Shown here: piece by piece, positions 15,192 to 24,304 of the stretch | Layout of the letters: every line of letters begins with the position of its first letter | How positions within the stretch are numbered: the first letter of the stretch is position 1 | Assembly: GCF_009760925.1 (NCBI RefSeq) | Contig: NZ_VRLV01000003.1 | Coordinates: forward strand, 682,001 to 746,000 | Length of the DNA stretch: 64,000 nt | Direction of reading: 5' to 3' | Source of the DNA: Nonomuraea typhae | GTDB lineage: Bacteria; Actinomycetota; Actinomycetes; Streptosporangiales; Streptosporangiaceae | Notes under the pieces: model-generated | Database searches by the model: none | The model's input: the letters and a program-made list of their open reading frames with translations, nothing else | What the model was told of the DNA's origin: nothing | Translations under genes and position numbers: made by a program

Positions 15192-16679
15192 TTACCGGAT
15201 CGGCGGCATGGTCGGCGTGTGGTGTTCGGCCATCATCTCCCGGAGCCTGCGGACGAACATGAACAAGGCCAGGCCCGCGACGACCGCCATGGCGGCCAGC
15301 ACGAGGTAGTAGGCCGTGTCGGACATCACGCTGCTCAGCCGCCCGGTCTGGCCGCCCACCGCGTCGCCGACGGAGACGGCGATGAACCAGACGCCCAGCA
15401 TCTGGCCCTTGAAGGCGGCCGGGGCGAGTTTGGTGGTGACCGACAGGCCCACCGGGCTCAGGGACAGTTCGCCGAAGACCTGGATGAGGTAGACCAGCAC
15501 CAGCCACCAGACGCTGACCTTGCCGCTTTCGGCGAGGCTGGCGGCCAGGGCCATGACGACGAAGCTCAGGCCGACCATGAGCAGGGCGAAGGCGAACTTC
15601 TGCGGGGTGCTGACCCGGTTGCCGAGTTTCAGCCACAGGGCGGCGAAGACCGGCACGAAGATCATGATGAAGAGCGGGTTGAACGACTGGGTGGTGGCCG
15701 CCTGGATCGGGATGCCGAACAGGGTGAGGTCGGTGTTGTTCTGGGCGAAGAAGAGCAGCTTGCTGGGCGCCAGGTCGTAGATCATCCAGAAGATCGCGGC
15801 GGCGATGAACAACCAGATGTATGCCTTCATCTTGGAGCGTTCGTCGGCGGTCAGCTCGTGGGGGCCGAGCAGGATGTAGGCGAAGTAGGCGACCGGCACG
15901 GCCAGGATGACGATCGTGACGATCAGGGTGAAGGTGTCGAGGCTGAAGGTCCCGCTCCAGATCCACACGGCCATGACGACCACGACGGCGAGCACCGCCA
16001 GTGCCGTCCACAGCAGGACCCTGCCGCGCTCGCCGGGGGTCAGCGGCTCGCCCGGCCGGTCGCCCTTGCCGCGCAGGTTCTTGCGGCCCAGGGTGTACTG
16101 CACCAGGCCGAGGGCCATGCCGACCGCGGCGGCGCCGAAGCCGAGGTGCCAGCGGTTGCCGGCGGCCAGCCAGCCCACGACGATCGGGGCGAAGAAGGCG
16201 CCGAGGTTGATGCCCAGGTAGAACAGCGAGAACCCGGAGTCGCGGCGGCCGTCGTCGCCCTCGGGGTACAGCTTGCCGACCATGACCGAGATGTTGGGCT
16301 TGAGCAGGCCGGTGCCGGTGATGATGAGCAGCAGGCCGAGCGCGATGAAGAACGGCCCCTGCACCGGGATGGCCATGCTGATGTGGCCCAGCATGATGAC
16401 GAAGCCGCCCCAGAACACCGATCGGCGGGCGCCGAGGATGCGGTCGGCGACCCAGCCGCCGGGCAGCGCCACCAGGTAGATGAGCGCTCCGTAGACGCCG
16501 ACGACCGCCTGCGCGGTCTCCTCGCTCATGCCGAGGCCGCCGACGGCGGGGGAGGCGGCCATGAAGGTGGCCAGAATGGCGCGCAGGCCGTACCAGCTGA
16601 ACCGCTCCCACATCTCGGTGCCGAACAGCGTGGCCAGGCCCCAGGGATGGCCGAAGAACGTCTTGCCGCCGTCGCTCAT
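15192..16679 (-). CDS. POT/PTR2 family proton-coupled peptide transporter
   Basis: This 495-residue major facilitator protein imports di- and tripeptides with protons. Diagnostic POT signatures are EMWERFSWYGLRAIL (the ExxER proton-coupling motif near residues 22-26 with YGLRAIL after it) and the PTR2 motif GTGLLKPNISVMVGKLY with FSLFYLGINLGAF. About 14 transmembrane helices are predictable. The ATG at 16679 has AGGGGG seven nt upstream. It diverges from the acyl-CoA synthetase gene over 149 nt and is followed by a TRIC channel gene. Confidence 0.93.
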   Translation of the reverse strand: MSDGGKTFFGHPWGLATLFGTEMWERFSWYGLRAILATFMAASPAVGGLGMSEETAQAVVGVYGALIYLVALPGGWVADRILGARRSVFWGGFVIMLGHISMAIPVQGPFFIALGLLLIITGTGLLKPNISVMVGKLYPEGDDGRRDSGFSLFYLGINLGAFFAPIVVGWLAAGNRWHLGFGAAAVGMALGLVQYTLGRKNLRGKGDRPGEPLTPGERGRVLLWTALAVLAVVVVMAVWIWSGTFSLDTFTLIVTIVILAVPVAYFAYILLGPHELTADERSKMKAYIWLFIAAAIFWMIYDLAPSKLLFFAQNNTDLTLFGIPIQAATTQSFNPLFIMIFVPVFAALWLKLGNRVSTPQKFAFALLMVGLSFVVMALAASLAESGKVSVWWLVLVYLIQVFGELSLSPVGLSVTTKLAPAAFKGQMLGVWFIAVSVGDAVGGQTGRLSSVMSDTAYYLVLAAMAVVAGLALFMFVRRLREMMAEHHTPTMPPIR

Positions 16680-16828
16680 GCGTCCCCCTATCGACACATA
16701 GTGCATGTGATCCAGTACTCTACGTGACGGATCCGACAGACCCGGCCAGCAGGGTCTTGCCGCTGCCCATGCGGTGTGGTGCGATGCATGCCACTCGTGC
16801 AAGTGAATACTGACTGGAGGCGGGTGCC

Positions 16829-18673
16829 ATGGCCGAAGTCCTTGAGGTGCGGGCCGAGATCGAGTCCCAGATCGCCGGCCGTACGGTGTGCGAGCAACTG
16901 CGGCAGGTGGCCGCCGACCATCCCGGCTCCCCCGCCTACTCCGATCCCGACGGCACGGACGGCGGCTGGCGGACGCTCACCTACTCCGCGGCCCGCGAGA
17001 AGGTGCTGCAGATCGCGGCGGGCTTCGCCGCGCTCGGGCTGCAGCCGGGCGAGGCGGTGGCGTTGATGATGGTCAACCGCAGCGAGCACGTGCTCGCCGA
17101 CCTCGGCGCGGTGCACGCGGGCGGCGTGGGCTGCACGATCTACTCGACGTTCGCCCCCGAGCAGATCGCCTTCGTGACCCAGGACGTCGGCGCCCGCTAC
17201 GCCGTGCTGGGCGGCCCGGCCGACCTGGAGCGCTGGCAGCCGGTGCTCGACCGGCTCACGGGACTGCGCCGGATCATCATGCTGGAGGGCGCGCCCGCCG
17301 GCGACGAGCGGTTCCTGTCGTGGGAGGCGTTCCTGGAGCTGGGCGCGGCCGGGCTGGACGCGGACCGGGACGCGGTCGAGGCCCGCTGCCGGGCGGTCAC
17401 CGCCGGCGACGTCGTCACCGTGCTCTACACCTCGGGCACCACCGGCGTCCCCAAGGGCGTGCCGCTGACCCACCACAACGTCTTCTACGAGGTCGCCTCC
17501 ACCGACCGGCTCACCGCGCTGCCCGTCCACGGCACCCAGATCTCCTACCTGACCTACGCCCACATCGCCGAGCGCGTGCTCAGCCTCTACCTGCCGCTGC
17601 TCAAGGTCTCCCACGTGCACTTCTGCACCGACCTGGCCAACCTCGGCGCCACGCTCGGGCAGGTCAAGCCGATGATGTTCTTCGGCGTGCCGCGTGTGTG
17701 GGAGAAGATGATGGCCCGCCTGCAGGCCGTCCTGGCCACCCAGCCGGAGGCCCAGCAGCAGCAGGTACGGCAGGCGATGGCGGCCGGCGTCGCCTACGTC
17801 GAGGCGGCCCAGCACGGCGCCACGATGACCGAGGAGATCCGGGCCGCCTACGAGAAGGCCGACACCAGCCTGCTGTCGATCGTGCGCGCGATGATCGGCT
17901 TCGACCGGGCCGAGTGGACCGCGACCGGCGCCGCCCCGCTGCCGGACGAGGTGCAGCGCTTCTTCGCCGGCCTCGGCCTGAAGGTCATCGACGTGTACGG
18001 CATGACGGAGACGACCGGCGCCTTCACCGGCAACAGCCCGGCCGACTACAAGCTGGGCACCGTCGGCCGGGCCGAGCCCGGGGTGGAGATCCGCATCGCC
18101 GAGGACGGCGAGATCCTCACCCGCAGCCCGCTCAACACCCGGGGGTACCTCAACCGCGCCGAGGAGACGCGGGCCCTGCTCGACGAGGACGGCTGGCTGC
18201 ACACCGGCGACATCGGCTCCATCGACGAGGACGGCTTCGTCCGGGTCGTGGACCGCAAGAAGGAGCTCATCATCACCGCCGGCGGCGAGAACATCTCCCC
18301 CGCCGCCATCGAGAACCATCTCAAGGAGCACCCGCTCATCGGGCAGGCCCTGGCCTACGGCGACAACCGCCCGCACCCGGTCGCCGTCCTCACGCTCGAC
18401 GCCGAGGTGGCGCCCGGCTGGGCCCAGGCCCGCGGGATCGCCTTCTCCTCCCTGGCCGAACTGGCCGAGCACGGCGAGGTGCTGAAGGAGGTCGGCGTGG
18501 CGGTGGAGGCGGCCAACGCGAAGCTGGCCCGGGTGCAGCAGGTCAAGCGGTGGGCGTTGCTCGGCACCGAGTGGACGGCCGAGACCGAGGAGCTCACGCC
18601 CAGCCTGAAGCTGAAGCGCCGGATCATCCACGCCAAGTACGCCGACGTCATCGAGGGCCTCTACACCGGCTGA
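16829..18673 (+). CDS. fadD: Long-chain acyl-CoA synthetase (AMP-forming)
   Basis: The enzyme activates fatty acids to acyl-adenylates then acyl-CoA. The 614-residue adenylate-forming protein has the P-loop YTSGTTGVPKGVPL, the A5 motif YGMTETTG, the A7 aspartate in GWLHTGDIGSIDEDGF, the hinge VDRKKELIITAGGENISP and the C-terminal lysine near LTPSLKLKRR. Length and the GGENISP element place it with bacterial long-chain acyl-CoA synthetases rather than short-chain ligases or NRPS A-domains. GGAGGCGGG precedes the ATG. The preferred chain length cannot be read from sequence. Confidence 0.92.
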   Translation: MAEVLEVRAEIESQIAGRTVCEQLRQVAADHPGSPAYSDPDGTDGGWRTLTYSAAREKVLQIAAGFAALGLQPGEAVALMMVNRSEHVLADLGAVHAGGVGCTIYSTFAPEQIAFVTQDVGARYAVLGGPADLERWQPVLDRLTGLRRIIMLEGAPAGDERFLSWEAFLELGAAGLDADRDAVEARCRAVTAGDVVTVLYTSGTTGVPKGVPLTHHNVFYEVASTDRLTALPVHGTQISYLTYAHIAERVLSLYLPLLKVSHVHFCTDLANLGATLGQVKPMMFFGVPRVWEKMMARLQAVLATQPEAQQQQVRQAMAAGVAYVEAAQHGATMTEEIRAAYEKADTSLLSIVRAMIGFDRAEWTATGAAPLPDEVQRFFAGLGLKVIDVYGMTETTGAFTGNSPADYKLGTVGRAEPGVEIRIAEDGEILTRSPLNTRGYLNRAEETRALLDEDGWLHTGDIGSIDEDGFVRVVDRKKELIITAGGENISPAAIENHLKEHPLIGQALAYGDNRPHPVAVLTLDAEVAPGWAQARGIAFSSLAELAEHGEVLKEVGVAVEAANAKLARVQQVKRWALLGTEWTAETEELTPSLKLKRRIIHAKYADVIEGLYTG

Positions 18674-18741
18674 CCGTTTTTGCCGTTGGAGGCGTGTGTC
18701 CTGCCCTTTGTCATGACCGGACGATATCTACCGTCTTGATC

Positions 18742-19623
18742 ATGACCAGCAGAGTCCTTCTAGCCTCGCTCGCGGCGGGGGCGCTCACGGTCCCCTTGCC
18801 GTCGGCCACCGCCGCGACCGAGCTCGCCATCCGGGAGATCACCGTACGGCCGGCCGACCCGGTGGTGCGGCCCACAGGCTCGGTCCGCCTCGTCGTCGAC
18901 GTGGTCGCCAAGGGGGTGAGCGGCGACGACGGGGTGACCATCAAGGTGGACCCGGGCACGCCGCCCGAACCTCCGCCGGTGAGCGTCCCGCCCACGCCGT
19001 CCCCCAGCGCGCCGGCGTCACCCACGCCCACACCGCAGCCGGCGACGCCGACGCCGCAGCCGCCCGCACCCACGCCCACGCCCACGCCCACGTCCTCCCC
19101 GCCGGTCGAGGCGACGCCCGCGCCCACACCCACGCCGTCCGCCCGCCCGCAGCGGGTCATGCGAGCCGGCGACGACTGGGAGACCTGGCGCTTCCTCCCG
19201 GAGAAGGGCCTCACCCGCTACTACCCCTCGGGCACGTGGACCGTCACGGCGACCGCCAAGGGCCCCGACGGCACGAGCATCACCCAGCACGCCACCTTCA
19301 AGCTGCGCAGGGAGACCAGGCTGACCTCGATCCAGGCGGCGAAGGTGCCCGGCACGAAGGCGGTCCGCCTGCGGGGCGTCCTGACGAGGGTGGACCCGGA
19401 CGGCTTCACCGACTACTCCCCGTTCGGCAACCAGCGCATGGAGATCATGTACCGCAGGTCGCCGGCGTCCCCGTGGGAGGCGGTGGCCGTGGCCACCACC
19501 GCGGAGTCGGGCGCCTTCACCAAGACGGTGAAGGGCAGGGCCCGGGGCGAGTGGCGGGCGCACTTCCCGGGAAGCGCGCACTATGCCGCGAAACTCTCCG
19601 CAATCGAACAGATTGGAACCTGA
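18742..19623 (+). CDS. Exported protein with Pro-Thr linker and Ig-like fold
   Basis: A 293-residue protein with a Sec signal peptide (MTSRVLLASLAAGALTVPLP, cleavage near SATAA). Residues 27-70 form a beta-rich segment (ELAIREITVRPADPVVRPTG), then a low-complexity linker of about 60 residues made of Pro-Thr-Pro-Ser repeats, then a second beta-rich module (YYPSGTWTVTATAKGPDGT, TRLTSIQAAKVPGTKAVRLR) that resembles Ig-like calcium-independent domains of actinobacterial exported proteins. No catalytic motif. No ribosome site precedes the ATG and a TATCTA box ends about 12 nt before it, so the mRNA may be leaderless. Function unknown. Confidence 0.75.
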   Translation: MTSRVLLASLAAGALTVPLPSATAATELAIREITVRPADPVVRPTGSVRLVVDVVAKGVSGDDGVTIKVDPGTPPEPPPVSVPPTPSPSAPASPTPTPQPATPTPQPPAPTPTPTPTSSPPVEATPAPTPTPSARPQRVMRAGDDWETWRFLPEKGLTRYYPSGTWTVTATAKGPDGTSITQHATFKLRRETRLTSIQAAKVPGTKAVRLRGVLTRVDPDGFTDYSPFGNQRMEIMYRRSPASPWEAVAVATTAESGAFTKTVKGRARGEWRAHFPGSAHYAAKLSAIEQIGT

Positions 19624-19765
19624 CGGAGATCCTCTTTGACCTCTGTAAACAGATCCGTTGCACAATCGTGATCATCCTTTAGACAACCTTTCCCCGGCTT
19701 TGCGCGTCATTGGCGTACGACGCGTTCCGTCCCGGACGCGTTCTGACGGGGAGAGGAAGTTCTAG

Positions 19766-20275
19766 ATGATGCGACGTCTCGCGGCCGCGGCAGCTGCTGC
19801 CGCGCTCGGCACCGCCGTGCTGGCGACCGCTGCCGCACCGGCCATGGCCGAGCCTCCCGGCCTCGGCTTCGACACCAGCCCTTACGGCGACTACGGCGAC
19901 GGCGGCAACACCCGCCTGTCGTTCGACGCCAACCCGGAGCCGGTCTGGAAGGGCCAGGAACTGTCTCTCGAAGGCAAGCTCTCGGTTCAGTGCGACGAGG
20001 ACTACATCAACGGCTACGTCCAGGTGTTCAACGCCGATCACTGCCGGGAGGGCAGCTGGTACTGGCTGGGCGGCAAGAGGGTCACGATCCTCTTCCAGCC
20101 GAGCTACTCCGGCCGCTGGCACTACGTCGACACGGTCCGCACGGACGGTGGCGGCTACTTCTCCACCGAGGCCCGCGCCTGGACCTCGGGCACGTGGAAG
20201 GCGGTCTTCGAGGGCAGCAGGTACCTCGAGGGTTCCTCCGCGACCGACTGGGTGAAGGTCATCCGCCGTCACTAG
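19766..20275 (+). CDS. Small exported beta-rich protein
   Basis: A 169-residue protein with an alanine-rich Sec signal peptide (AAAAAAAALGTAVLATAAAP, cleavage at PAMA-EP). The mature part has two cysteines (VQCDEDY and DHCREG) that could form a disulfide, and alternating polar/aromatic strands such as SGRWHYVDTVRTDGGGYFS and AWTSGTWKAVFEGSRYLEGS typical of exported Ig-like modules. The second strand pattern (SGTWKAVF, SRYLEGSS) parallels the C-terminal module of the preceding exported protein (RGEWRAHFPGSAHYAA), so the two may be distant paralogues. GGGGAGAGGAAG precedes the ATG. An intrinsic terminator follows. Function unknown. Confidence 0.75.
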   Translation: MMRRLAAAAAAAALGTAVLATAAAPAMAEPPGLGFDTSPYGDYGDGGNTRLSFDANPEPVWKGQELSLEGKLSVQCDEDYINGYVQVFNADHCREGSWYWLGGKRVTILFQPSYSGRWHYVDTVRTDGGGYFSTEARAWTSGTWKAVFEGSRYLEGSSATDWVKVIRRH

Positions 20276-20294
20276 TCGCAGCTTCACCTGGAAA

Positions 20295-20330
20295 CGCCCG
20301 GCCCTCCTGTCCCGAGGGGCCGGGCGTTTT
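20295..20330 (+). terminator. Intrinsic terminator after the small exported protein
   Basis: A 10-bp GC stem, CGCCCGGCCC / GGGCCGGGCG, is followed by TTTT at 20327-20330. Read on the other strand the stem is followed by TTTCC, so it may also end the convergent MocR-type transcript. Confidence 0.85.
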
Positions 20331-20337
20331 CGCTCGG

Positions 20338-21765
20338 TCACACCATGGGGATGAGCGTGTCGGCCGGACGAGGTCCCACGGGCCCCCGCTCGCGGGCCGT
20401 CGCCAGCCGCAGCACCGCCTCGGCCAGCACCGCCGGAGGCTGCGTGTAGGGCAGGCGCAGATAGGACTCCAGCGCCCCCTCCAGGCCGAACCAGGGGCCG
20501 GGCGCCAGCCGTACGCCATGGGTGGCCGCGGCTTCGGCGAACTGGGTCGCGCCTCCTTCGGCCAGCCGTACCCACAGGGTGCCGCCGCCGCGCGGGACGG
20601 TGAACTCCCAGCCGGGCAGGTGCCGGCGCAGGGCGGCGACGAGGCCGTCGCGTGAGGCGCGCAGGGTGCGGCAGCGCTCGGCCCGGGTCTCCTCCAGCCG
20701 GTCGAACAGCCGGGCGACCACGAGCTGCTCCAGCACGGGGCTGGCGATGTCGACGGTGGCGCGCTGGGCGGCCAGGCGCCGGGTGAGCGCCTCGGTGCTG
20801 CGGATCCAGCCGATGCGCAGCCCGCCCCACCACAGCTTGGAGGCCGAGCCGATGCTGATCACCCGGCTGTCGGTGTCGAAGGCGGCCATCGGGGCGGTGC
20901 GGGGCAGGTCCTCGAGGTCGAGCTCGGCCCACGTCTCGTCGATGAGGAGCGTGCTCCCGGTACGGCGGGCCGCCCCGGCCACGGCCGCCCGGGTGGCCTC
21001 GTCGACGAGCGCGCCGGTGGGGTTCTGGAAGTCGGGCATCAGGTAGGCGAGCCCGGCCCCGGACTGGCGCAGCGCTCCGGCGAGGAGGTCGGCCTGCCAG
21101 CCCTCGTGGGAGACGCCGGTGGCGGCGATGCGGGCGCCGCGCTGGCGGGCCACGTCGATGGCGTGCGGGTAGGTGGGCGACTCGACGAGCACGGTGTCGC
21201 CCACGCCGACGAGCAGGCTCATGACGAGCTGCATGGCGTGCTGGGAGCCGGTGGTGATGAGGATCTGCTCGGGCCGGGTGGCCACGCCGCGCCGGCCGTA
21301 GTGGGCGGCGACGCGTTCGCGCAGCGCGGCCAGTCCCATCGGGTCGTAGCCGTTGCCCATGCCGAAGCGGGCCGCGTCGTCGACCGCCTCGTGCATGGCC
21401 TGGTGCAGGTGGGAGGGGGCGGGAGGGGCGGCGCAGTGCAGTTGCAGGAGGCCGTCGTCGCCGTTGGACAGCCAGGGGTTGTCCACGCTGGTGGCCGGAT
21501 CGGGCAGGGCGGTCCAGCTGCCGGAGCCCTGGCGGCTGTCGAGGTATCCCTGTTCGCGCAGCAGGTCGTAGGCGGAGGTCACGGTGGTGCGGCTGACCCG
21601 GAGTTCCTCGGCGAGGTGCCGCTCGGCGGGCATGCGCACCCGCACGGGGATCTGCCCGTCGAGGATGGCCCCGCGCACCGCTCCGGCCAGCGCCCGGTAG
21701 TAGGGCCGCGCCTGGCGGGGGACGTTGACGAGCTTGGCCACCTGCCCTGCACTCAGAAACCGCAT
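20338..21765 (-). CDS. MocR/PdxR-type GntR regulator with aminotransferase domain
   Basis: A 475-residue chimera of a GntR winged helix (residues about 20-95: PAERHLAEELRVSRTTVTSA, YLDSRQGSGSW) and a fold-type I aminotransferase domain that binds pyridoxal phosphate. The PLP lysine is in SIGSASKLWWGGLRIGW, and MPDFQNPTG is the substrate/cofactor loop. MocR proteins sense PLP or amino compounds; some control pyridoxine synthesis. Its divergent neighbour is a YczE/YitT-type membrane protein, a recurrent pairing that suggests it regulates that gene. AAAG(T/G)GGCC direct repeats in the shared promoter are the likely operator. Confidence 0.92.
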   Translation of the reverse strand: MRFLSAGQVAKLVNVPRQARPYYRALAGAVRGAILDGQIPVRVRMPAERHLAEELRVSRTTVTSAYDLLREQGYLDSRQGSGSWTALPDPATSVDNPWLSNGDDGLLQLHCAAPPAPSHLHQAMHEAVDDAARFGMGNGYDPMGLAALRERVAAHYGRRGVATRPEQILITTGSQHAMQLVMSLLVGVGDTVLVESPTYPHAIDVARQRGARIAATGVSHEGWQADLLAGALRQSGAGLAYLMPDFQNPTGALVDEATRAAVAGAARRTGSTLLIDETWAELDLEDLPRTAPMAAFDTDSRVISIGSASKLWWGGLRIGWIRSTEALTRRLAAQRATVDIASPVLEQLVVARLFDRLEETRAERCRTLRASRDGLVAALRRHLPGWEFTVPRGGGTLWVRLAEGGATQFAEAAATHGVRLAPGPWFGLEGALESYLRLPYTQPPAVLAEAVLRLATARERGPVGPRPADTLIPMV

Positions 21766-21767
21766 AA

Positions 21768-21793
21768 GGCCACTTTTCACGATTGGCCCTTTT
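21768..21793. promoter_or_regulatory. Direct-repeat operator between MocR-type regulator and YczE
   Basis: GGCCACTTTT (21768-21777) and GGCCCTTTT (21785-21793) are direct repeats 17 bp apart; on the other strand they read AAAAGTGGCC and AAAAGGGCC. Direct repeats with an AAAGTGG core are typical of MocR/PdxR binding sites, and these lie just upstream of both divergent start codons. Confidence 0.6.
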
Positions 21794-21828
21794 AGTGCAA
21801 CCGAAACGCCTGGCACCCTGGCAGAACT

Positions 21829-22431
21829 ATGAGCGAAATGTCCGTCCCTTCCCTGGGTTCCCTTCCGTCCCGTCTCCTGCGCCTGTACGGCGGCCTGGCC
21901 CTGTACGGGCTGGGCATCGGCCTCCAGGTGGAGTCCGCCGTGGGCAACAGCCCCTGGGACGTCTTCCACCAGGGCGTGGCCTTCAGGACGGGCCTGACCA
22001 TCGGCATGGTCATCATCGCGGTCGGCGCGCTGGTGATGCTGCTGTGGATCCCGCTGAAGCAGAAGCCCGGACTCGGCACGATCAGCAACGTGATCTTCCT
22101 CGGCCTGTTCGCCGACGCCGCCATCTGGCTGCTGCCCACCCCGGACCACTGGGCCCTGAAGTGGACCTACCTGCTGACCGCCGTCGTGGCGATCGCCCTG
22201 GCCACCGCCCTGTACATCAGCGCCAAAATGGGCCCCGGCCCCCGCGACGGCATCATGACCGGCCTGATGCGCCTCGGCCTGTCGGTACGGCTGGGCCGCT
22301 TCCTCATCGAGATCACCGCCCTGGCGGTCGGCTGGCTCCTCGGCGGCACCCTCGGCCTGGGCACTCTCGTCTTCGCCCTGGCCATCGGGCCGCTCACCCA
22401 GGTGTTCTCCCGCTGGTTCCCCCTGACCTGA
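21829..22431 (+). CDS. YczE/YyaS/YitT family membrane protein
   Basis: A 200-residue integral membrane protein with about five or six helices. The family hallmarks are GGLALYGLGIGLQVESAVGNSPWDVFHQG near the start and the MGPGPRDGIMTGL loop in the middle. Members are often encoded opposite a MocR regulator, as here, and have been proposed to transport vitamin B6-related or other small molecules, but the substrate is not established. The start follows the MocR divergent operator. Confidence 0.88.
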   Translation: MSEMSVPSLGSLPSRLLRLYGGLALYGLGIGLQVESAVGNSPWDVFHQGVAFRTGLTIGMVIIAVGALVMLLWIPLKQKPGLGTISNVIFLGLFADAAIWLLPTPDHWALKWTYLLTAVVAIALATALYISAKMGPGPRDGIMTGLMRLGLSVRLGRFLIEITALAVGWLLGGTLGLGTLVFALAIGPLTQVFSRWFPLT

Positions 22432-22512
22432 TCCCGCCGGAGTCACCCGTCATGACGCGACATGATCGGTAACTCCGGCGGGATCATCCCGGGGGCGAGT
22501 AGGTTCGATGGC

Positions 22513-24267
22513 ATGCGGATCGAGGACTACGCCCTGATCGGAGACATGCAGTCGGCCGCCCTGGTGGGCCTGGACGGCTCCATCGACTGGCTGTGCCTGC
22601 CGAGGTTCGACTCGCCGTCGTGCTTCGCGGCCCTGCTCGGCAGCGAGCGCAACGGCCACTGGTGGCTCGGCCCCACCGGACGCCCGCCCGCCACCCGGCG
22701 CCGCTACCGCCCCGACACCCTCATCCTGGAAAGCGAGTGGGACACCCCCACCGGCACCGTCCGCATCATCGACTTCATGCCGCCGCGCGACAAGAACCCC
22801 GATGTCGTCCGCATCGTCGAAGGCGTCACCGGCGAGGTCGAGATCTCCACCCAGGTGCGCGTGCGCTTCGACTACGGCCGCATCGTGCCCTGGGTGCGCC
22901 GCAGCGACGGCCACCTGCAGGCCATCGGCGGCCCCGACTCCATCTGGCTGCACTCCCCGGTCCCGCTGAAGGGCGGCGACTACGCCCACCGCGCCACCTT
23001 CACCGTGCGCGCGGGTGAGCGGGTGCCGTTCGTGTTCACCTGGCACCCCTCCCACGAGCCGATGCCGCGCCAGATCTCCGCCGAGCACCAGCTCGCCGAG
23101 ACCGAGGCCATGTGGCTGGACTGGGTGGCCCGCTGCACCCACGAGGGCCCCTATCGCGAGGCCGTGGTCCGCTCGCTGATCACGCTCAAGGCCCTCACCT
23201 ACGCCCCCACCGGCGGCATCGTGGCCGCCCCCACCACCTCCCTGCCCGAGGACCTCGGCGGCGTGCGCAACTGGGACTACCGCTTCTGCTGGCTGCGCGA
23301 TGCCACCCTCACCCTGGACGCCCTGATCACCTCCGGCTACATCGACGAGGCCAGCGAGTGGCGGGCCTGGCTGCTGCGCGCCATCGCCGGCCGCCCCCAG
23401 GACCTGCAGATCATGTACGGCGTGGCCGGCGAGCGCCGCCTGCCCGAGCTGGAGCTCACCTGGCTGGACGGCTACGAGGCCTCACGCCCGGTCCGGATCG
23501 GCAACAGCGCCGTCAACCAGCTCCAGCTCGACGTCTACGGCGAGGTGATGAACTGCCTGTACGCCTCCAGGAAGATGGGCCTGGGCGCCGACGACCGGGC
23601 GTGGGCCATCCAGCGCGAGCTGCTCGACTACGTGGAGGAGCACTGGGACGAGCCGGACGAGGGCCTGTGGGAGGTGCGCGGCCCGCGCCGCCACTTCACC
23701 CACTCCAAGGTGATGTGCTGGGTGGCGCTGGACCGCGGCGTCCGCTATGTCGAGGAGTTCGGCCGCACCGGCCCCGTCGAGCGCTGGAAGGACCTGCGCG
23801 CGGTCGTCCACGCCGAGATCTGCGACAAGGGCTACGACCCGGTGCGCAACACCTTCACCCAGTCCTACGGCTCGTCCGAGCTGGACGCGGCGCTCCTGCT
23901 CATCCCCCTGGTCGGCTTCCTGCCGGCCGACGACCCGCGTGTCCTCGGCACGGTCGCCGCGATCGAGAAGGAGCTGCTGGCCGACGGGTTCGTGCTGCGC
24001 TACCCGGTGGCCGCGGACAACGACGTGGACGGCCTGATCGGCGGCGAGGGCGCGTTCCTGGCCTGCAGCTTCTGGCTGGTGGAGGTCATGGCCATGCAGG
24101 GGCGCAAACAGGAGGCCGAGGAGCTGTTCGGCCGCCTGCTGGGGCTGCGCAACGACCTCGGGCTGCTGGCCGAGGAGTACGATCCCCGCTACGCCCGCCT
24201 GGTCGGCAACTTCCCGCAGGCGTTCAGCCACGTGCCCCTGGTGCACGCGGCCCGCGCCCTGTCGTGA
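22513..24267 (+). CDS. Glycoside hydrolase family 15 protein (trehalase/glucoamylase-like)
   Basis: A 584-residue cytoplasmic (alpha/alpha)6-barrel enzyme. It begins with the conserved MRIEDYALIGDMQSAALV and continues with GSIDWLCLPRFDSPSCFAALL, an N-terminal beta domain, then the catalytic barrel with GGVRNWDYRFCWLRDA, the acid glutamate region DEPDEGLWEVRG and the second glutamate region LLAEEYDPRYARLVGNFPQAFSH. This arrangement matches actinobacterial GH15 proteins that include trehalases active without a signal peptide; glucoamylase activity is the alternative. The ATG at 22513 follows GAGTAGG. No maltose or trehalose gene is adjacent. Confidence 0.92.
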   Translation: MRIEDYALIGDMQSAALVGLDGSIDWLCLPRFDSPSCFAALLGSERNGHWWLGPTGRPPATRRRYRPDTLILESEWDTPTGTVRIIDFMPPRDKNPDVVRIVEGVTGEVEISTQVRVRFDYGRIVPWVRRSDGHLQAIGGPDSIWLHSPVPLKGGDYAHRATFTVRAGERVPFVFTWHPSHEPMPRQISAEHQLAETEAMWLDWVARCTHEGPYREAVVRSLITLKALTYAPTGGIVAAPTTSLPEDLGGVRNWDYRFCWLRDATLTLDALITSGYIDEASEWRAWLLRAIAGRPQDLQIMYGVAGERRLPELELTWLDGYEASRPVRIGNSAVNQLQLDVYGEVMNCLYASRKMGLGADDRAWAIQRELLDYVEEHWDEPDEGLWEVRGPRRHFTHSKVMCWVALDRGVRYVEEFGRTGPVERWKDLRAVVHAEICDKGYDPVRNTFTQSYGSSELDAALLLIPLVGFLPADDPRVLGTVAAIEKELLADGFVLRYPVAADNDVDGLIGGEGAFLACSFWLVEVMAMQGRKQEAEELFGRLLGLRNDLGLLAEEYDPRYARLVGNFPQAFSHVPLVHAARALS

Positions 24268-24304
24268 GCCCTTCCGGCGGCCGCGGCGGCGCGGCCGTAC
24301 CGGG

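Noticed and set aside
15219..16727. Plus-strand frame opposite the POT transporter (502 codons)
   Set aside because: Antisense shadow of the transporter; no ribosome site and no recognised domain.
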